A stretch of DNA of 64,000 nucleotides. Origin: Plectrocnemia conspersa. Lineage: Eukaryota; Arthropoda; Insecta; Trichoptera; Polycentropodidae. The notes under the pieces were generated by a model. That model saw only the letters and a list, made by a program, of their open reading frames with translations. It was not told the DNA's origin and made no database searches. Shown piece by piece: positions 26,879 to 38,457 of the stretch (positions within the stretch are counted from its first letter, which is position 1; every line of letters starts with the position of its first letter). The position numbers were made by a program, and so were the translations under genes. The stretch spans positions 62,001 to 126,000 of the forward strand of contig VTFK01000543.1 in assembly GCA_009617715.1 (NCBI GenBank), written 5' to 3'.

Positions 26879-27290
26879 GAGCTCAACATTTCTCGAGCCC
26901 CATCTTCAAGGCATCGGTTGGAGGTCTGCTCCGGACTCAGATCATCACAGCACCGAAGACGATGAACAGAGCCTCATAAAAGAAGAGAAGGCGCATTTTA
27001 GAAAGGCGTCTATATTCCATAAAGGAAGAGATGACATAGATGCCGGGAAGCACCTGGACAGCGAGAGATTGATCAAATCGAGGGATTTTTTCGAAAACCT
27101 TCAAGACGATAGGCGATCAACTGCGAGGGAAGACGGCAGAACAAGCAGGGAGGGCAATCAGAGGAGTTCCGGGGAGAAGTACGAGAGGGAGTCGCATCCG
27201 GCACTCTCTTCCACGGAAACCAAAGAACTGGAGAGAGAAGAAAACTTCCACCACTTCCCATCGGCCGGATATCGGGACAGCCTCAGCCAA
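26879..27290 (+). CDS. spri: sprint exon, charged N-terminal region
   Basis: The acceptor is the pyrimidine-rich TTTTTTGTTCGTTCGCAG at 26861-26878 and the donor is CAA|GTATGTAT at 27291. The exon starts with the third base of a codon (AGG/AGC boundary) and ends in phase 0. It gives 137 codons, very hydrophilic and rich in Glu, Asp, Arg, Ser and His, with no recognised domain and probably disordered. It ends DSLSQ and joins in phase to SRESLSSCESG of the SH2-bearing exon 15.3 kb downstream. Assignment to sprint is an inference from phase, strand and similar composition. The reading frame stays open upstream of the acceptor to an ATG at 26787, so an unspliced or alternative start there is possible, but the added residues are hydrophobic and look like translated intron. 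Confidence 0.75.
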
Positions 27291-29491
27291 GTATGTATCT
27301 TACACTTTTAAAATTCGGTTCACACGGTTTAATTTGTATGGATAATTCGTTTGAAGAGTTGTCTGGAAATATGTGTTATGTCAACTTTTTTTATTCCCAT
27401 ATAATATTATTATTAATATTGAAAAATGAGCCTTTCATATTATATATAATTCAACTTTAATTTATATAAATATAAAGCCCCTGATTATTTCATACATATA
27501 ATACGCTAATACCGGAAAGGTATAAACTATATTGTTTTGCTAAATAATGAATTCTCGACACCGCGTAAAATTCTATCTGGAGTCCCTCGAGATAATTTTA
27601 TCGGGCCGCTTCTTTTTATTCTATATTCTAATGACATTCCTATTTATAAACGGAAATAAAATAAAACTGGATCAATATTACATTAAATGGGAGGCGATAT
27701 ACACGCGGAAGGGCCAAATGGATATTTGCCTATTTTTATCAAAATTGTTGGTCTTTGTTAAAACATTTTTATATTTCTCTTACTCGAACATACACATTAT
27801 TAATTTCTATAGAAGGCGTAGATTTTAGCACAATTTTATTTATAACATGAGCATTGATAAAGGAGAATCTAGAGTTTTTGTTGATTATAAGGGTTAAAAG
27901 AGAGGGGTTGTTTGCCCGGATTGAAGGTATACGGATCCTGTGCAAACAAAACTATCAATGCAGGCCGCCTCTGCTCTTTTGCATGTTTGATGACCAGCAG
28001 ACGTAGAACTCTTGAATGCAAATATTCCCCTCCTTTTCCTTTTCGCCGCAAGGGTATTCGATACTAACATTTACATTTTGGACTAGGTTTGTTTTTCCCT
28101 TCTTCGGTACGAAACGTGACCGATTTCCGCCTGGACTACGCTTTTCATATTTGTTCGAATATTAAAAATCACAAGAAGGAAAAATCTCTTTGATGTTTTT
28201 CATGAATAAAAACATGTTTTTTATAATATATCTATATTGCGTGGAATTGATACAAATACCTTTAAATGTTTTAATACCATTGCTGCTATTGCGGTCTGAT
28301 AATCTCTGCCACTTCACGTGGAAAATAGCTGAAACGATAGCTGTGCTAATCGAGCTTAAAGTTTTGTTGGTTTAAGAGTTTAATATTTATTTGAAAATGC
28401 TAAAAAATATGATTTTAATATATGTTCTAAATGTAACACATTTTTTCTTTCTTCATAAAAAAAATTTTTTTCTCTCAGTTTCACGCGAAAAGCAAACACG
28501 CAAAACGAGCCTCGATAAGTCACCGATTTCTTTTTTTTCGTCATATATCGCGACAAATTTCGCGCATTTTTCTCCCAGCGGTAATATTATGGACATATTT
28601 CTTCCACAATAAAATGTCTGACTTCTCCGCAGATAAGGGTGTGGATATTGAAAAGGACTCCGAAGGAACAACGCCGCGGCTGATGTATGAACCTGTCCCC
28701 TTTGTCTCCGCAAACAAATCATAGTTTTTTTTTTCTTTTACTCCCTTTCCCTATTTTCGCCCCGGGCTGGAAAAACACGCCCACGCTCGTCATCCAAGAT
28801 TTTCGATACAATCGAGACATAATTACACGTGTTTTAGATGTATATGTCCTTAAATTGATAAAATTATAACATCAAACACTAATGAGTCGGCATCAGATAC
28901 TATAATATTTAACTTTGAAAACGATGAGCTCTTTTGTTAGCATATCACTGTAAATATTAATTATCCGACGGCCTTTGTAAATTTTCGCCGATGACCTTTT
29001 TAGGTCACTAACCAAAATCGACACTACCAGGATCAATTAACTATTATTTTTTCCGGCGACATTTTATTTAGAGCTTTTACCTTTTTAATTGTTTGTTTTG
29101 ATTCCAAATTCGGACCTTAACAACTATATTACTACCGAGTTGTATTATGGTTATCGAACGATACAAAAACTTGGGAAAGAAATAGCTATAAAACTAAATC
29201 TGAGTAAAATTTCCGCGATAATTTCATTCATTTTTATCCCAATGATAAAATAAATACAAGTTGATTTTAAATCTGTATTTTTTTATATTATCCATTTTTA
29301 AGGTTCAGTAGTTGTTGATAATTTTCGATAAAATATAAAATCTATTAATATATTCATGAACGATTCTGATAGTAGATATCTTACATGGGTATTTCTCAAG
29401 GTTTTGAGATTTATACATTATATATTTATACATTATATACGAATATATAATTGTTCTAAAACCTTGGACGTGTACGTTTGCCTTTTTCAGA

Positions 29492-29625
29492 GGTCAGATC
29501 GAGAGCTATCCATTTTATCATTATTCATAATTGAGTAAGAGATGCCAAGTTTGGGTTTACGTGCCTACTGTTGGCTCTAAAACACACGATACGGATATAC
29601 GTTCGATATAGTTATCATTACTCCA
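29492..29625 (+). repeat. MITE family D, partial copy
   Basis: GAGAGCTATCCATTTTATCA, TTATTCATAATTGAG-AAGAGATG and ACACGATACGGATATACGTTCGATATA...ATCATTACTCC all occur in the element at 32240-32490. Here the two terminal blocks are side by side without the long central part. Confidence 0.6.
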
Positions 29626-31943
29626 AATATAAAAAACTCGAAAAAAAAATTATAAATTTTTTGGTCTTCAAGGCCAGGGTTTTGAATTTTTTTTTTTCAG
29701 TTTTCGTTCCTGTTCAATTAAAAAATATATATTAGTTATTTAAAAAATATGTATCAGTTTTTTTATATATTTTTAATTGTATTAAAAAAATATTTTCTGG
29801 CATAATTTAGAACATTTTACTCCTTAATATAAATAATAATTAATTAAAACTAAAAAATTTTACTTACTCTTACTATTTTTTGACCTTTTAAATTCTCAAA
29901 ATAATCGCTATTTCGCAAGGAGTAAAGAGGTCGAAGACAATTAAAAGTACTAAATGAAGCCGTAAAAAATCTTTCGAAATCATTTGCTTTGCTATTAAAT
30001 TGGCTATTGATGTTACCCACAACGTTCTCAACATTTTTAGTAACTGTTCTTACTGAAAGCCTGATCGAAATTAGGTTGCAACATTTATACACGACATTAA
30101 TAATTCACCGTTTATTTTATTATTTAATAAATGAGTTATTCATGGACTAACTTGAATTACAGCCTCGTTTTCCTTATTTTATTTCCGCAAAAGTAATGTA
30201 AATCGATTATTATATTAAATAAAAGTAGGGAAACCTTGATGTTGTATTCTTGACTTGTTTCAAAACAGCTGACGCCCATTTTTGGTGTAACTTAACAAAT
30301 GGCCGGCCATTTCTGCACGTGGTGTACTCTAGTTATGACCATTGCTAGATCGTTATCACCCCCTGAGCGAGCCCAAATCGCACCCCATCCGTATCCGATA
30401 TCAATAAACCTGACTACCCCATACAGGGGGACAAATCTTTGCTTAAGCGCGATGTAAGAACGAAAATATTTCGTACAACCCCCAATGCAAGATTTACGAT
30501 AATCTTGGTTTTGACAACACAGTCGAACCGTCATTTGAGAGGATATTTTTGTGGAAGAACATTAATAATTTTGTAAGAGATCATAATATACATACAGTAG
30601 TCCATAAAATTAAACCATTTTTGTTACAGATCTATACGTATTTTATGCATTGTAAAATATAATTATTACTCTTCAATCCGTCTCCCCCAACGCGTTAAAT
30701 AACACAACTTAATAACGTATTTACCCATCCGTCCACAATGTCCTGTGTTTGACAACACTAAAACGGACCTGCGGGTTTGTTAGTCACTTATTACTCCAAA
30801 AGAGGGACGCTCTATACACAACAAACAATAGTCGGAGCTTTCATCACGACCTTCGTCAATTTCGCTCACAATATATAATAGAATATGATATGATAAAAAA
30901 TAAATCTCGCCGCCAGGGACTGGACGCACAAAAGGGACCATATCACGTCTTATCTCGTACAATGGCCGGTTCCAGTTTTCGCGACTGGAGTCCTGCCCCG
31001 CAACGAGAAACCGTCAGTGTGTTATCGGGGAAGGAGAAGAGTGTGCTCTTTCAAGCGGGGATCCCCTTCTAATCCCGGTTAGTAGAGCTAACAATGTCCC
31101 GTGATGAGTCATGCCGCAGCATCCCTCTCCAAGGAGGGACTTACCCCTGCGGTGGGTGCAGTTAACCGCCCACCCTTCCAAGAAGACGCTACCCACTCCC
31201 ATTCGAGTTTGAAATTGACTCTCGGATGAGGCGAAATAAAATTTTAAACAACCGTTATCTGCAGTCCGCAGAGCGGAATCTAGTTAATTGGGAATCGGAT
31301 GGAATTATTTTTATGTGGAATGGAAATCGACGCTTTGGGACAGAAAATGATGATGGAATTAATATAATTGCGCTCAAGATACTCCAGAGCAATTTCTTTT
31401 TTGTTTTTAGTGTATTACAAAATAAATCCATCAAGACTAAACCTTATATGATAATAAAGCATTCAGTGCTAGACTCAACAAGTTAAGTAATTGAGCAAAT
31501 TTTGTTGCTTTTGGCACGTTGTTGAATTTATATCTTAAGATGGAATGGCGCTAATTTTTTTTAGCACCAAAGTTAAACCATTACTTTTTGGTATCAAAAT
31601 ATTTTTCTATGACTAACTCTAGGTCAAAAAACACAATTTCATTCTGATATAATAAGTAACGACGTACTTCGTTGCCCATATTTTTTTGATAGTAGAAAAT
31701 ATTAGATGATGATTTTGATTTATTTTGTGAAAAATAATTTGTTTATACTTAGTATATAAAACAGTATTTAAAAATACAGAAATTTGGCGAATCTTTCATA
31801 AAAAAAAAAATAATAAGAGCATTAAAAATGATCATTTAAAGCTCTTCTATTGATTGTAAGGTCATGTCAAAATATAATATTAATTTATATAAAAATTAGT
31901 TCTGCAAAGATTAGGTGGCTTATTAAAAAATATTTTTTGCCAT

Positions 31944-31994
31944 AATATCTATTATATGTACACATACTTTGTGTTTGTACATATAATAGATATT
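31944..31994. repeat. perfect 19 bp stem hairpin
   Basis: Arms 31944-31962 and 31976-31994 are exact reverse complements with a 13 nt loop. AT-rich, in sprint intron 1. Could be a small MITE core. Confidence 0.85.
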
Positions 31995-32239
31995 AAGGTA
32001 AGTGTTTATTTTTTTCTAATATTTTTTCACGATTTTTGTATTTTTTTAATAACTGCTATTTTGAAATAAGATACTGAGTTAAGTTGACTAATGCACTAAG
32101 CCGAAATATTGTATTTAAAAAATCTAAAGAAAAAAAAACATTTTTTTTTTAATTAATTTTTATTTTAAAACAATTTTTAGTGTCTTACTGTTTTCAAGAT
32201 ATATTTTTAGAATATATTCCATGGCGATATCATTAAAGT

Positions 32240-32490
32240 AACGCCCCGACTATTAGCTCTAAAAGTACACGATACGGATATATACGTTCGAAATAATTAT
32301 CATTACTCCGATTGATTGATAAATATTAAAAATATAGTAATGATTTTATTTTTCTATAAATTTGTTCAAAATATAAACAAGGGTAATGATATCTTTATCA
32401 ATCAATCGGGGTAATGATAAGTATATCGAACGTATATCCATCTCTTTCTCAATTATGAATAATGATGAAATTGTTAGCTCTCGAGCTGAC
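32240..32490. mobile_element. MITE family D with long inverted repeats
   Basis: Arms 32276-32323 and 32394-32439 are reverse complements over about 46 bp with few differences (GGATATA-CGTTCGA...TTATCATTACTCCGATTGATTGATAAA). They enclose a 70 bp AT-rich centre. No coding capacity. Same family as 29492-29625. Confidence 0.7.
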
Positions 32491-32883
32491 TGTGTTAACG
32501 CAAATAGAGTTTAGATCATAATTTTAAAAATTAAGTATTATTTATTTATTAAAATCAAGACCACCTTGCGGTACTCCAGTAGAGGTATTATATCATTCTA
32601 GAAATAAGTTTTCGTACTTGACGTACTGATATCTATCGGTCAAGTAATTTGAAAATAGTTTTATGGAACCTTCATAAAACTGACTGTGCTAACGCAAATA
32701 GTATATAGCGATATAAGTGTTTTATTTTATTATATTTTCATAAAAATAATATATTATATCAATATGACGAATATAAATTTCAGCTTTAAGGCATATTGCT
32801 AGTAAGCTTTGAAATAAATGATACTTCACAAGAATAACAAATATTTAAAACACCCGAACGCAAATGTCGAATTTTGTGTACAT

Positions 32884-33180
32884 AAGTCCAGGGATGCCTT
32901 GACTTAATTCACTCCGTGACGTAGCTCGTAACTCAAATTACTCGTATATCAAAACAATTTTTCCTCACTGAAATAAATTTAAATGCAATTAAATGGGGAA
33001 AATTAATATGCATTAATACCAATTGAAATGGTTAATACATACTACCTGAATTAATAAAAAAATAAGTTACACAATACGTTTTTTTGCTCGTATGTCGAGT
33101 CAAATTATGCTTAAAAAAATGCTCGTATATCGAAATATTCTTAAGTCAAGTTACTCGTAAGCTTAGGTTCCACTGTATAT
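32884..33180. mobile_element. non-autonomous DNA transposon with 'CAGTGGAACCT' type ends
   Basis: The right end reads (reverse) TACAGTGGAACCTAAGCTTA with CGAGTAACTTGACTTAAG. The left end has TTGACTTAATTCACTCCGTG and AGCTCGTAACTCAAATTACTCGTATATC. The repeated ACTCGTA / CTCGTATATCGAAA phrases on both sides form the degenerate inverted repeats familiar from this arthropod element type. No transposase left. Confidence 0.55.
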
Positions 33181-34507
33181 ATTTTCCATGATTGATTGAT
33201 TGTTTTCATTTGTGATCTTATATTAATACTAATTATATGCATTTATATTTTCTCCTTTGAAATATTATAGGTTGATGTTCATTGAAATTTTAACTTATCG
33301 AAAATTTTGTGAAAAAATTATAAAACCACTGTGTTATGATTGTTGTTTTTAATGTCAGAAAAAATGCATTTTCTGTGTCTAGATTTTAACATTGAACGCT
33401 ATTTGAGAAACACGTTCTCTTCACTCTTGATAGTTCTATTGTTACTTCTACGCATAAAACCATAATCGACATCATTATTAGGTAAATTACGTTCAAATCG
33501 CTAAAATTAGCATCACGGACCATCCGTTTCCCCCATGATACGACGGTCACTCTAATTAAGAGTCCCTTTGTTCTCCCTGCCTTTATCCCGTTTTAAATTA
33601 TGCACTTTGTCGTCCTTCAGTCAATTAGGACGTTTCAACCCTTTCACGGCCGACGATTAATCTTGCCGTTTTGCGTTTTTACTACTCGTCGCAACTTTGC
33701 GCATACTACGAGTAAACGTGGACAGTTATTAAAGCTATTTATTTTATATTTTAAATAGAATCGATCCAAATAAACTATTGATTGTAAGACAAAACGTATA
33801 TTACCCTGACGTGAATATTAAAAGTTCGAAAACTTTTGAAACAGCCAACGTAGTATGTATGTATTGTACATATACCAGTCGGCCTACTTTACCGAAACTG
33901 GTCCGTGCTTTATCATCGAATCTATGGTGCGCTTCAATCCCGATTATTATTGGCGCCATCGTAATCGATATGTGCCAGGGGGATTAATATGCTTCTTTAG
34001 CCACCCCATCTATCACTAATAACTTCCTTGGCGCGTTAGCGTCTCCTTTAATCCAACAGAATTCGTTCTATGTGATCGAACGAAAAAGTTTTCGCTTATT
34101 ATTTTATACGCGTGTAATTGAGGATCTGGATAGCTTAATGGCGTTCATCAATAAATTGTACTTTTAAGATGTCTTAACTTTGCACTTTAAAAAAAATTGA
34201 TGATGAATGAAAAGAAAATAATAATGTTTAATTTTTAGTTTATATCGTTAATTTACTAAATATCCTAGTAAACATTATTCATTACCAAAAGATCCCTTTT
34301 GATCTAAAACCAGTGTAAGTCAATGACTTACACGTGAAAGTCTGGGTTTGAATGGTTCTAGGCTTAGTGTATAACCCAAAATCAGGGCCGCCGAGAACCC
34401 AGGACCTGGAAAAATGATTCCGGTCCTCATGACAAAAATGGAATTTTATATATTTTTTAATATCGTAATAAAATTTCTTGATAAAATAATAATAGGTACA
34501 AGTTAGC

Positions 34508-35040
34508 ACATTAGCCACCGTTGCGACATATTTTCTGAAATCATATTTTATGCGAAATATTTTAATTAGGCATTAAAAATTATAATAAAAAAAAATCTAC
34601 ACATAATATTTATCTGATAATTAGTCGTGTTTTCTTTGCTGCTCAGTGTTGCCATGTAGTGAATTTCCAGTCCAGGTCAAAAGCAATAAAATCGTGCCAT
34701 CGCGGTGAGAACGCTCGATTATCAAGCGTTTATATTAAGACTTTTTATAACAATATTACGAGTGAGTATCGAAAAAAGTACATATAAACCGAATTTTGCC
34801 CAATAGTAGAGCGCAAAAAACAATTATCCCTTCTCAGAAGGCAAAAATTCACGTCAAAAGCAACAAAATCGTGCCGTCACCGTCACAGTGGGAACGCTCG
34901 TTACCGAGCGTTCCCACTGCGACGGCGCAGACACAATTTTATTGCTTTTGACGTGAATTTTTGCCTTCTGAGAAGTGATAATTGTTTTTGCGCTCTCCTA
35001 TTGACCAAAATTCCGTTTCAATATACTTTTACCAGCCTTT
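34508..35040. repeat. repeat unit A (copy 4), inverted pair
   Basis: 34508-34707 is the reverse complement of 22228-22415. Next comes a reversed A unit to 34898, then a forward A unit to 35040. The two meet at GGGAACGCTCG-TTAC-CGAGCGTTCCC (about 34892-34917), an 11 bp arm palindrome. This shows that unit A ends at the GAGCGTTCCC boundary. Confidence 0.75.
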
Positions 35041-35989
35041 TTATATTAGTAGTCCATAGTAATGATGTGCATGATGGTTATTATACAAACAATAATTATA
35101 GGAATAAATATTTATATTTAAATATATAAAGTATGGTAATAAATTGAATATAGTACATAAATTTGTAATCGTATATAAGAATCCAAGCTGTATGAAGATA
35201 TACATATTTATGCGATTCGTGCTAGCAATTAGTAGATAGTTTATTTTAATATTTAAACTTACATTAATATTGCACATATAGTTATGCAATAGCTCGAAAC
35301 TACGAAGTCTGCCTTTGAATAAATCTAATCAACAAAACAAGAGAAAAAACATCAGTCAAACGTAATTGCGAGCGCTTCCGCCAAATCTTATTACACCCCC
35401 TATACATTTTGTGGGCTGTATCGTTTTTATTTTATTTTTTGTACTTCTGTCTGCAAAGGGTGTTCGTTCGGTATGCCAGCCACTGGCGCGGACGTTTGTT
35501 AATATTTTATGTCGGCAAGACTTAAAACTTTTTCCGGGAATTATCCGGAAGTTTCCCGCGGATACGTACCGGCCGTAAAAGCCTTCTTACCTACGCTTTC
35601 GGGCCTCTCCCGGTAGACGCTTTATAGCGAAAGCTCGAGCTTTTATGAGTCTTTTTTTATTAATTGAACCAGACGCCGCGTCCACTGAATATTAATGCGA
35701 CAATCGGGACCGAAGTAGAATTTAAATTGTTCGCAAGATAAAAAAAATGCACTTGTGCAAGCGTTGTTGCTCCTGTGGGGAATCCGAGAGTTTGCCTATA
35801 AAAAATAAATAACGACATTGCTTTAATTAAATGTGGATTAATACTATAAAACACTTTCTGCGGAAAAAGAGGCAAAAAAAATTGGACTCTGTATATGCTG
35901 CAAAGCTAAGTACATAAATACTATAAAACAGAAAACATACGTGTATCTCTGTGTCATTCTGGCTGCCGTTATGGCAACTGTGCTCTTTT

Positions 35990-36160
35990 CAAAATTCATC
36001 TTTTAAGTTGATGCCTTTAAAATTAACTTTATACGAATATTTTTTAATATTTTTAATCCGCTGAAATCGCAACTGCCTTTAAAAAAGACAGGGATTTCCA
36101 ATAAAATTGCATAGTTTTAAATTCACAGCTCCATTCAGAGCAGGTAGTGAGTAAAGAGGT
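35990..36160 (-). repeat. dispersed repeat F, inverted copy
   Basis: Reverse complement shows CACTACCTGCTCTGAATGGAGCTGTGAATT, then GCGATTTCAGCGGATTAAAAATATT...AATATTCGTATAAAG, matching 21330-21510 and 21885-22065. Confidence 0.55.
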
Positions 36161-37140
36161 AGTGATTTTAGCGCAACCCGAAAACATTGTTTGACTTCAT
36201 CTCCAGAATATTTTATTCGTGAGCTTTTTCGTGAGTGTATAGTGAGTGAATCTGGTCGGTTGTGGAGCGGCCTTGTAATTAGATGTCACACTAATGATTT
36301 TTTTCTAGAGTACTGTGTACAATCCCTACCAGCAGTTTTTACTATTAAGTATTCGCAAATTTTCAAGGGTATTTGTACTCCTCCATACAAAGGTATATGA
36401 GAGGTAAATTGCATTATTTGACAATCAAACATGCCAAGTTCTTAAAATAAAACATTAAAATCAGTGCGATGAAGCACGTTGAACCCATTACATAATCAAA
36501 CCGAATCGTGTTCAAGACCTTGAATATTCATTGAGTAAGATTTTTTATGCTGAATGTTAAATAATTTACGAATGATCACGCATACAGATTTTCAAGATGA
36601 TAAGAAAGAAAAGTGGATGAAAATATCTTCATGAAAAATATTATATTCCATTCAAGAAAAGAGCAGTCAAATCCAAGCTGCTACACAATTTACGCACCGA
36701 ATTACTCGCCGAGTGATTTCGCCTCGCAAAAAGAGAACAAAGGGGTTAAAAGAACCCGAGACGAGCGCTTAGCCGCAATGATATTTACATTTTTGCCAGA
36801 GAGAGAAAAAGGTGTCGGCTATTACGTTATAGCGGCTGGCAAATTTGCACCGCGTTCTGTATGAATATTCATGTCCTGTTCGTATATCATCCTGAAAAGC
36901 ACACATACATACGTATAGACGAAAAAGCTGTGTTTGTATCGCTGAAGGGATAATGAAGATATGATGCCGCTTTCATCCTCCTAAGCCTATGCAAAGGGCG
37001 AAAGAAACGAAAGAAACATGGAGAGATAACAAGAAGAGTCTCTCTTGCAGAGGACGAGAAAGAAGCGCGGCTTTAAATAAGCCCACAGCTATTATAAATC
37101 ATATCTTGCGGAAAGAATGTGTACATCTATGTATATCTCA

Positions 37141-37146
<6 letters not shown>

Positions 37147-37178
<32 letters not shown>
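37147..37178. repeat. (AT)n microsatellite
   Basis: About 16 AT repeats. A smaller (TA)n lies at 23436-23452. Confidence 0.95.
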
Positions 37179-37182
<4 letters not shown>

Positions 37183-38193
37183 AAATTCGTCCACCCCAAA
37201 CGAAGCCCGCCGGGGGGATAATGCACAATTTCGCAAAGTGACTACATAAAAAATAATTTAAACACAAAAGTTTCTAAGTGTGAATTGTCCCCCGGGGGAC
37301 GCGGTCCTCTTACTCGTCTTTGTTCTTTTAATAAAAATCAACCCCCCTATTTTTGATGGGGTGGTTTTCGGACTGGAAATTCAAACTAACGGTCGTTGAT
37401 TGATTTCCGATCCCGTTCGGGGCGAAACGCGTATAAAATAATTAGACGATTTTCATAATTTTCTTCGTCGATTTTCAGAATTTTCATCGCAAGGGTGGTG
37501 TGGTATTAATTTCATTTTTATGTAAGTGATTAAATAACGCTCCTTTTGCCCTTGCAATTCAAGCAGCGATTTAATTAAGATCAATTTACTAAAAACAAAT
37601 TAAGATAATATATACGTATATCTTTACACATCAATAATGCTTTTAATAATAACAAACGAAAATTTTCGCACTGCGCTGCCAATCGTTTGTCGAGTTTGTC
37701 AATTAAAATACACTACATTTGCAATTGGAGGGATTAACTCACACTATTAATCACAAAATGGTCGATTCGACTTGTGATAAAGCGCTTAAGCTGTTTAAGA
37801 AAAAATAGGTAAAATCGGTAACCGTGGGAAACTTTTTAACGGATGAAGTCACAAGATACTCGTCATAAATCAAAAAGGATTAATATATAGAGATAACTCG
37901 TGCATTCGAGTTCATCCTCAAAACGACCGTTTCCGACCTGCCTTAGCGACAAATGGCGATTCGTATTCAAAAATATTTGCCACTGATAAAAATAAAAATT
38001 ATTTCTTCTAGTATATTGTGTCATTTTATGTGTAGATTATATGAAATAAATTTTATTTTGGCAGAATTAAATTTAGAAGCTAAATTGTATATTTATAATT
38101 GTGTTAAAGGGTGTGACTTTGCAGCCAGAAAGACGCAGTTGGAAATTAGTAATGATTTTTATTTAGTTTATATTAAATATATTGCGAGTTACT

Positions 38194-38457
38194 ATGATGG
38201 GCGAGATCGCTAATTCTCCGAGCAGTGGTGGAGAAGCTAGCGGAGGGATGATGTCAGTGGAAGATCCTTAGAATTATGACTGGTGTAGCAGCGACAGTAT
38301 AGCGGAGGTTGATCCTTCTCTGCTGCAGTGCTTCTCAGGGATGTTTCCGCGGGCGGGCAGTGTCTTTGAATCTGCCAGCGAGGTCGCGTCTGCCAACGGG
38401 GTGAATCTGCCCGTGTCTGCTAATATTTGCCCTCTCCTCATTGGAGACCAGCTTTAA
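38194..38457 (+). pseudogene. GC-rich protein-like patch in sprint intron 1
   Basis: One frame reads 87 codons from ATG 38194 with a single TAG at 38269: MMGEIANSPSSGGEASGGMM before it and WCSSDSIAEVDPSLLQCFSG then MFPRAGSVFESASEVASANG after it. Composition (Ser, Gly, Ala, Glu) differs strongly from the AT-rich surroundings. ATG 38341 to 38400 followed by GTGAAT would be a phase-0 exon able to join 42569, so a further alternative first exon is possible. A decayed retroelement gag is equally possible. Confidence 0.3.

Noticed and set aside
30270..31210. GC-rich open frames on both strands (up to 107 codons)
   Set aside because: No recognisable motif, no splice partner and overlapping frames on both strands; treated as a compositional island.
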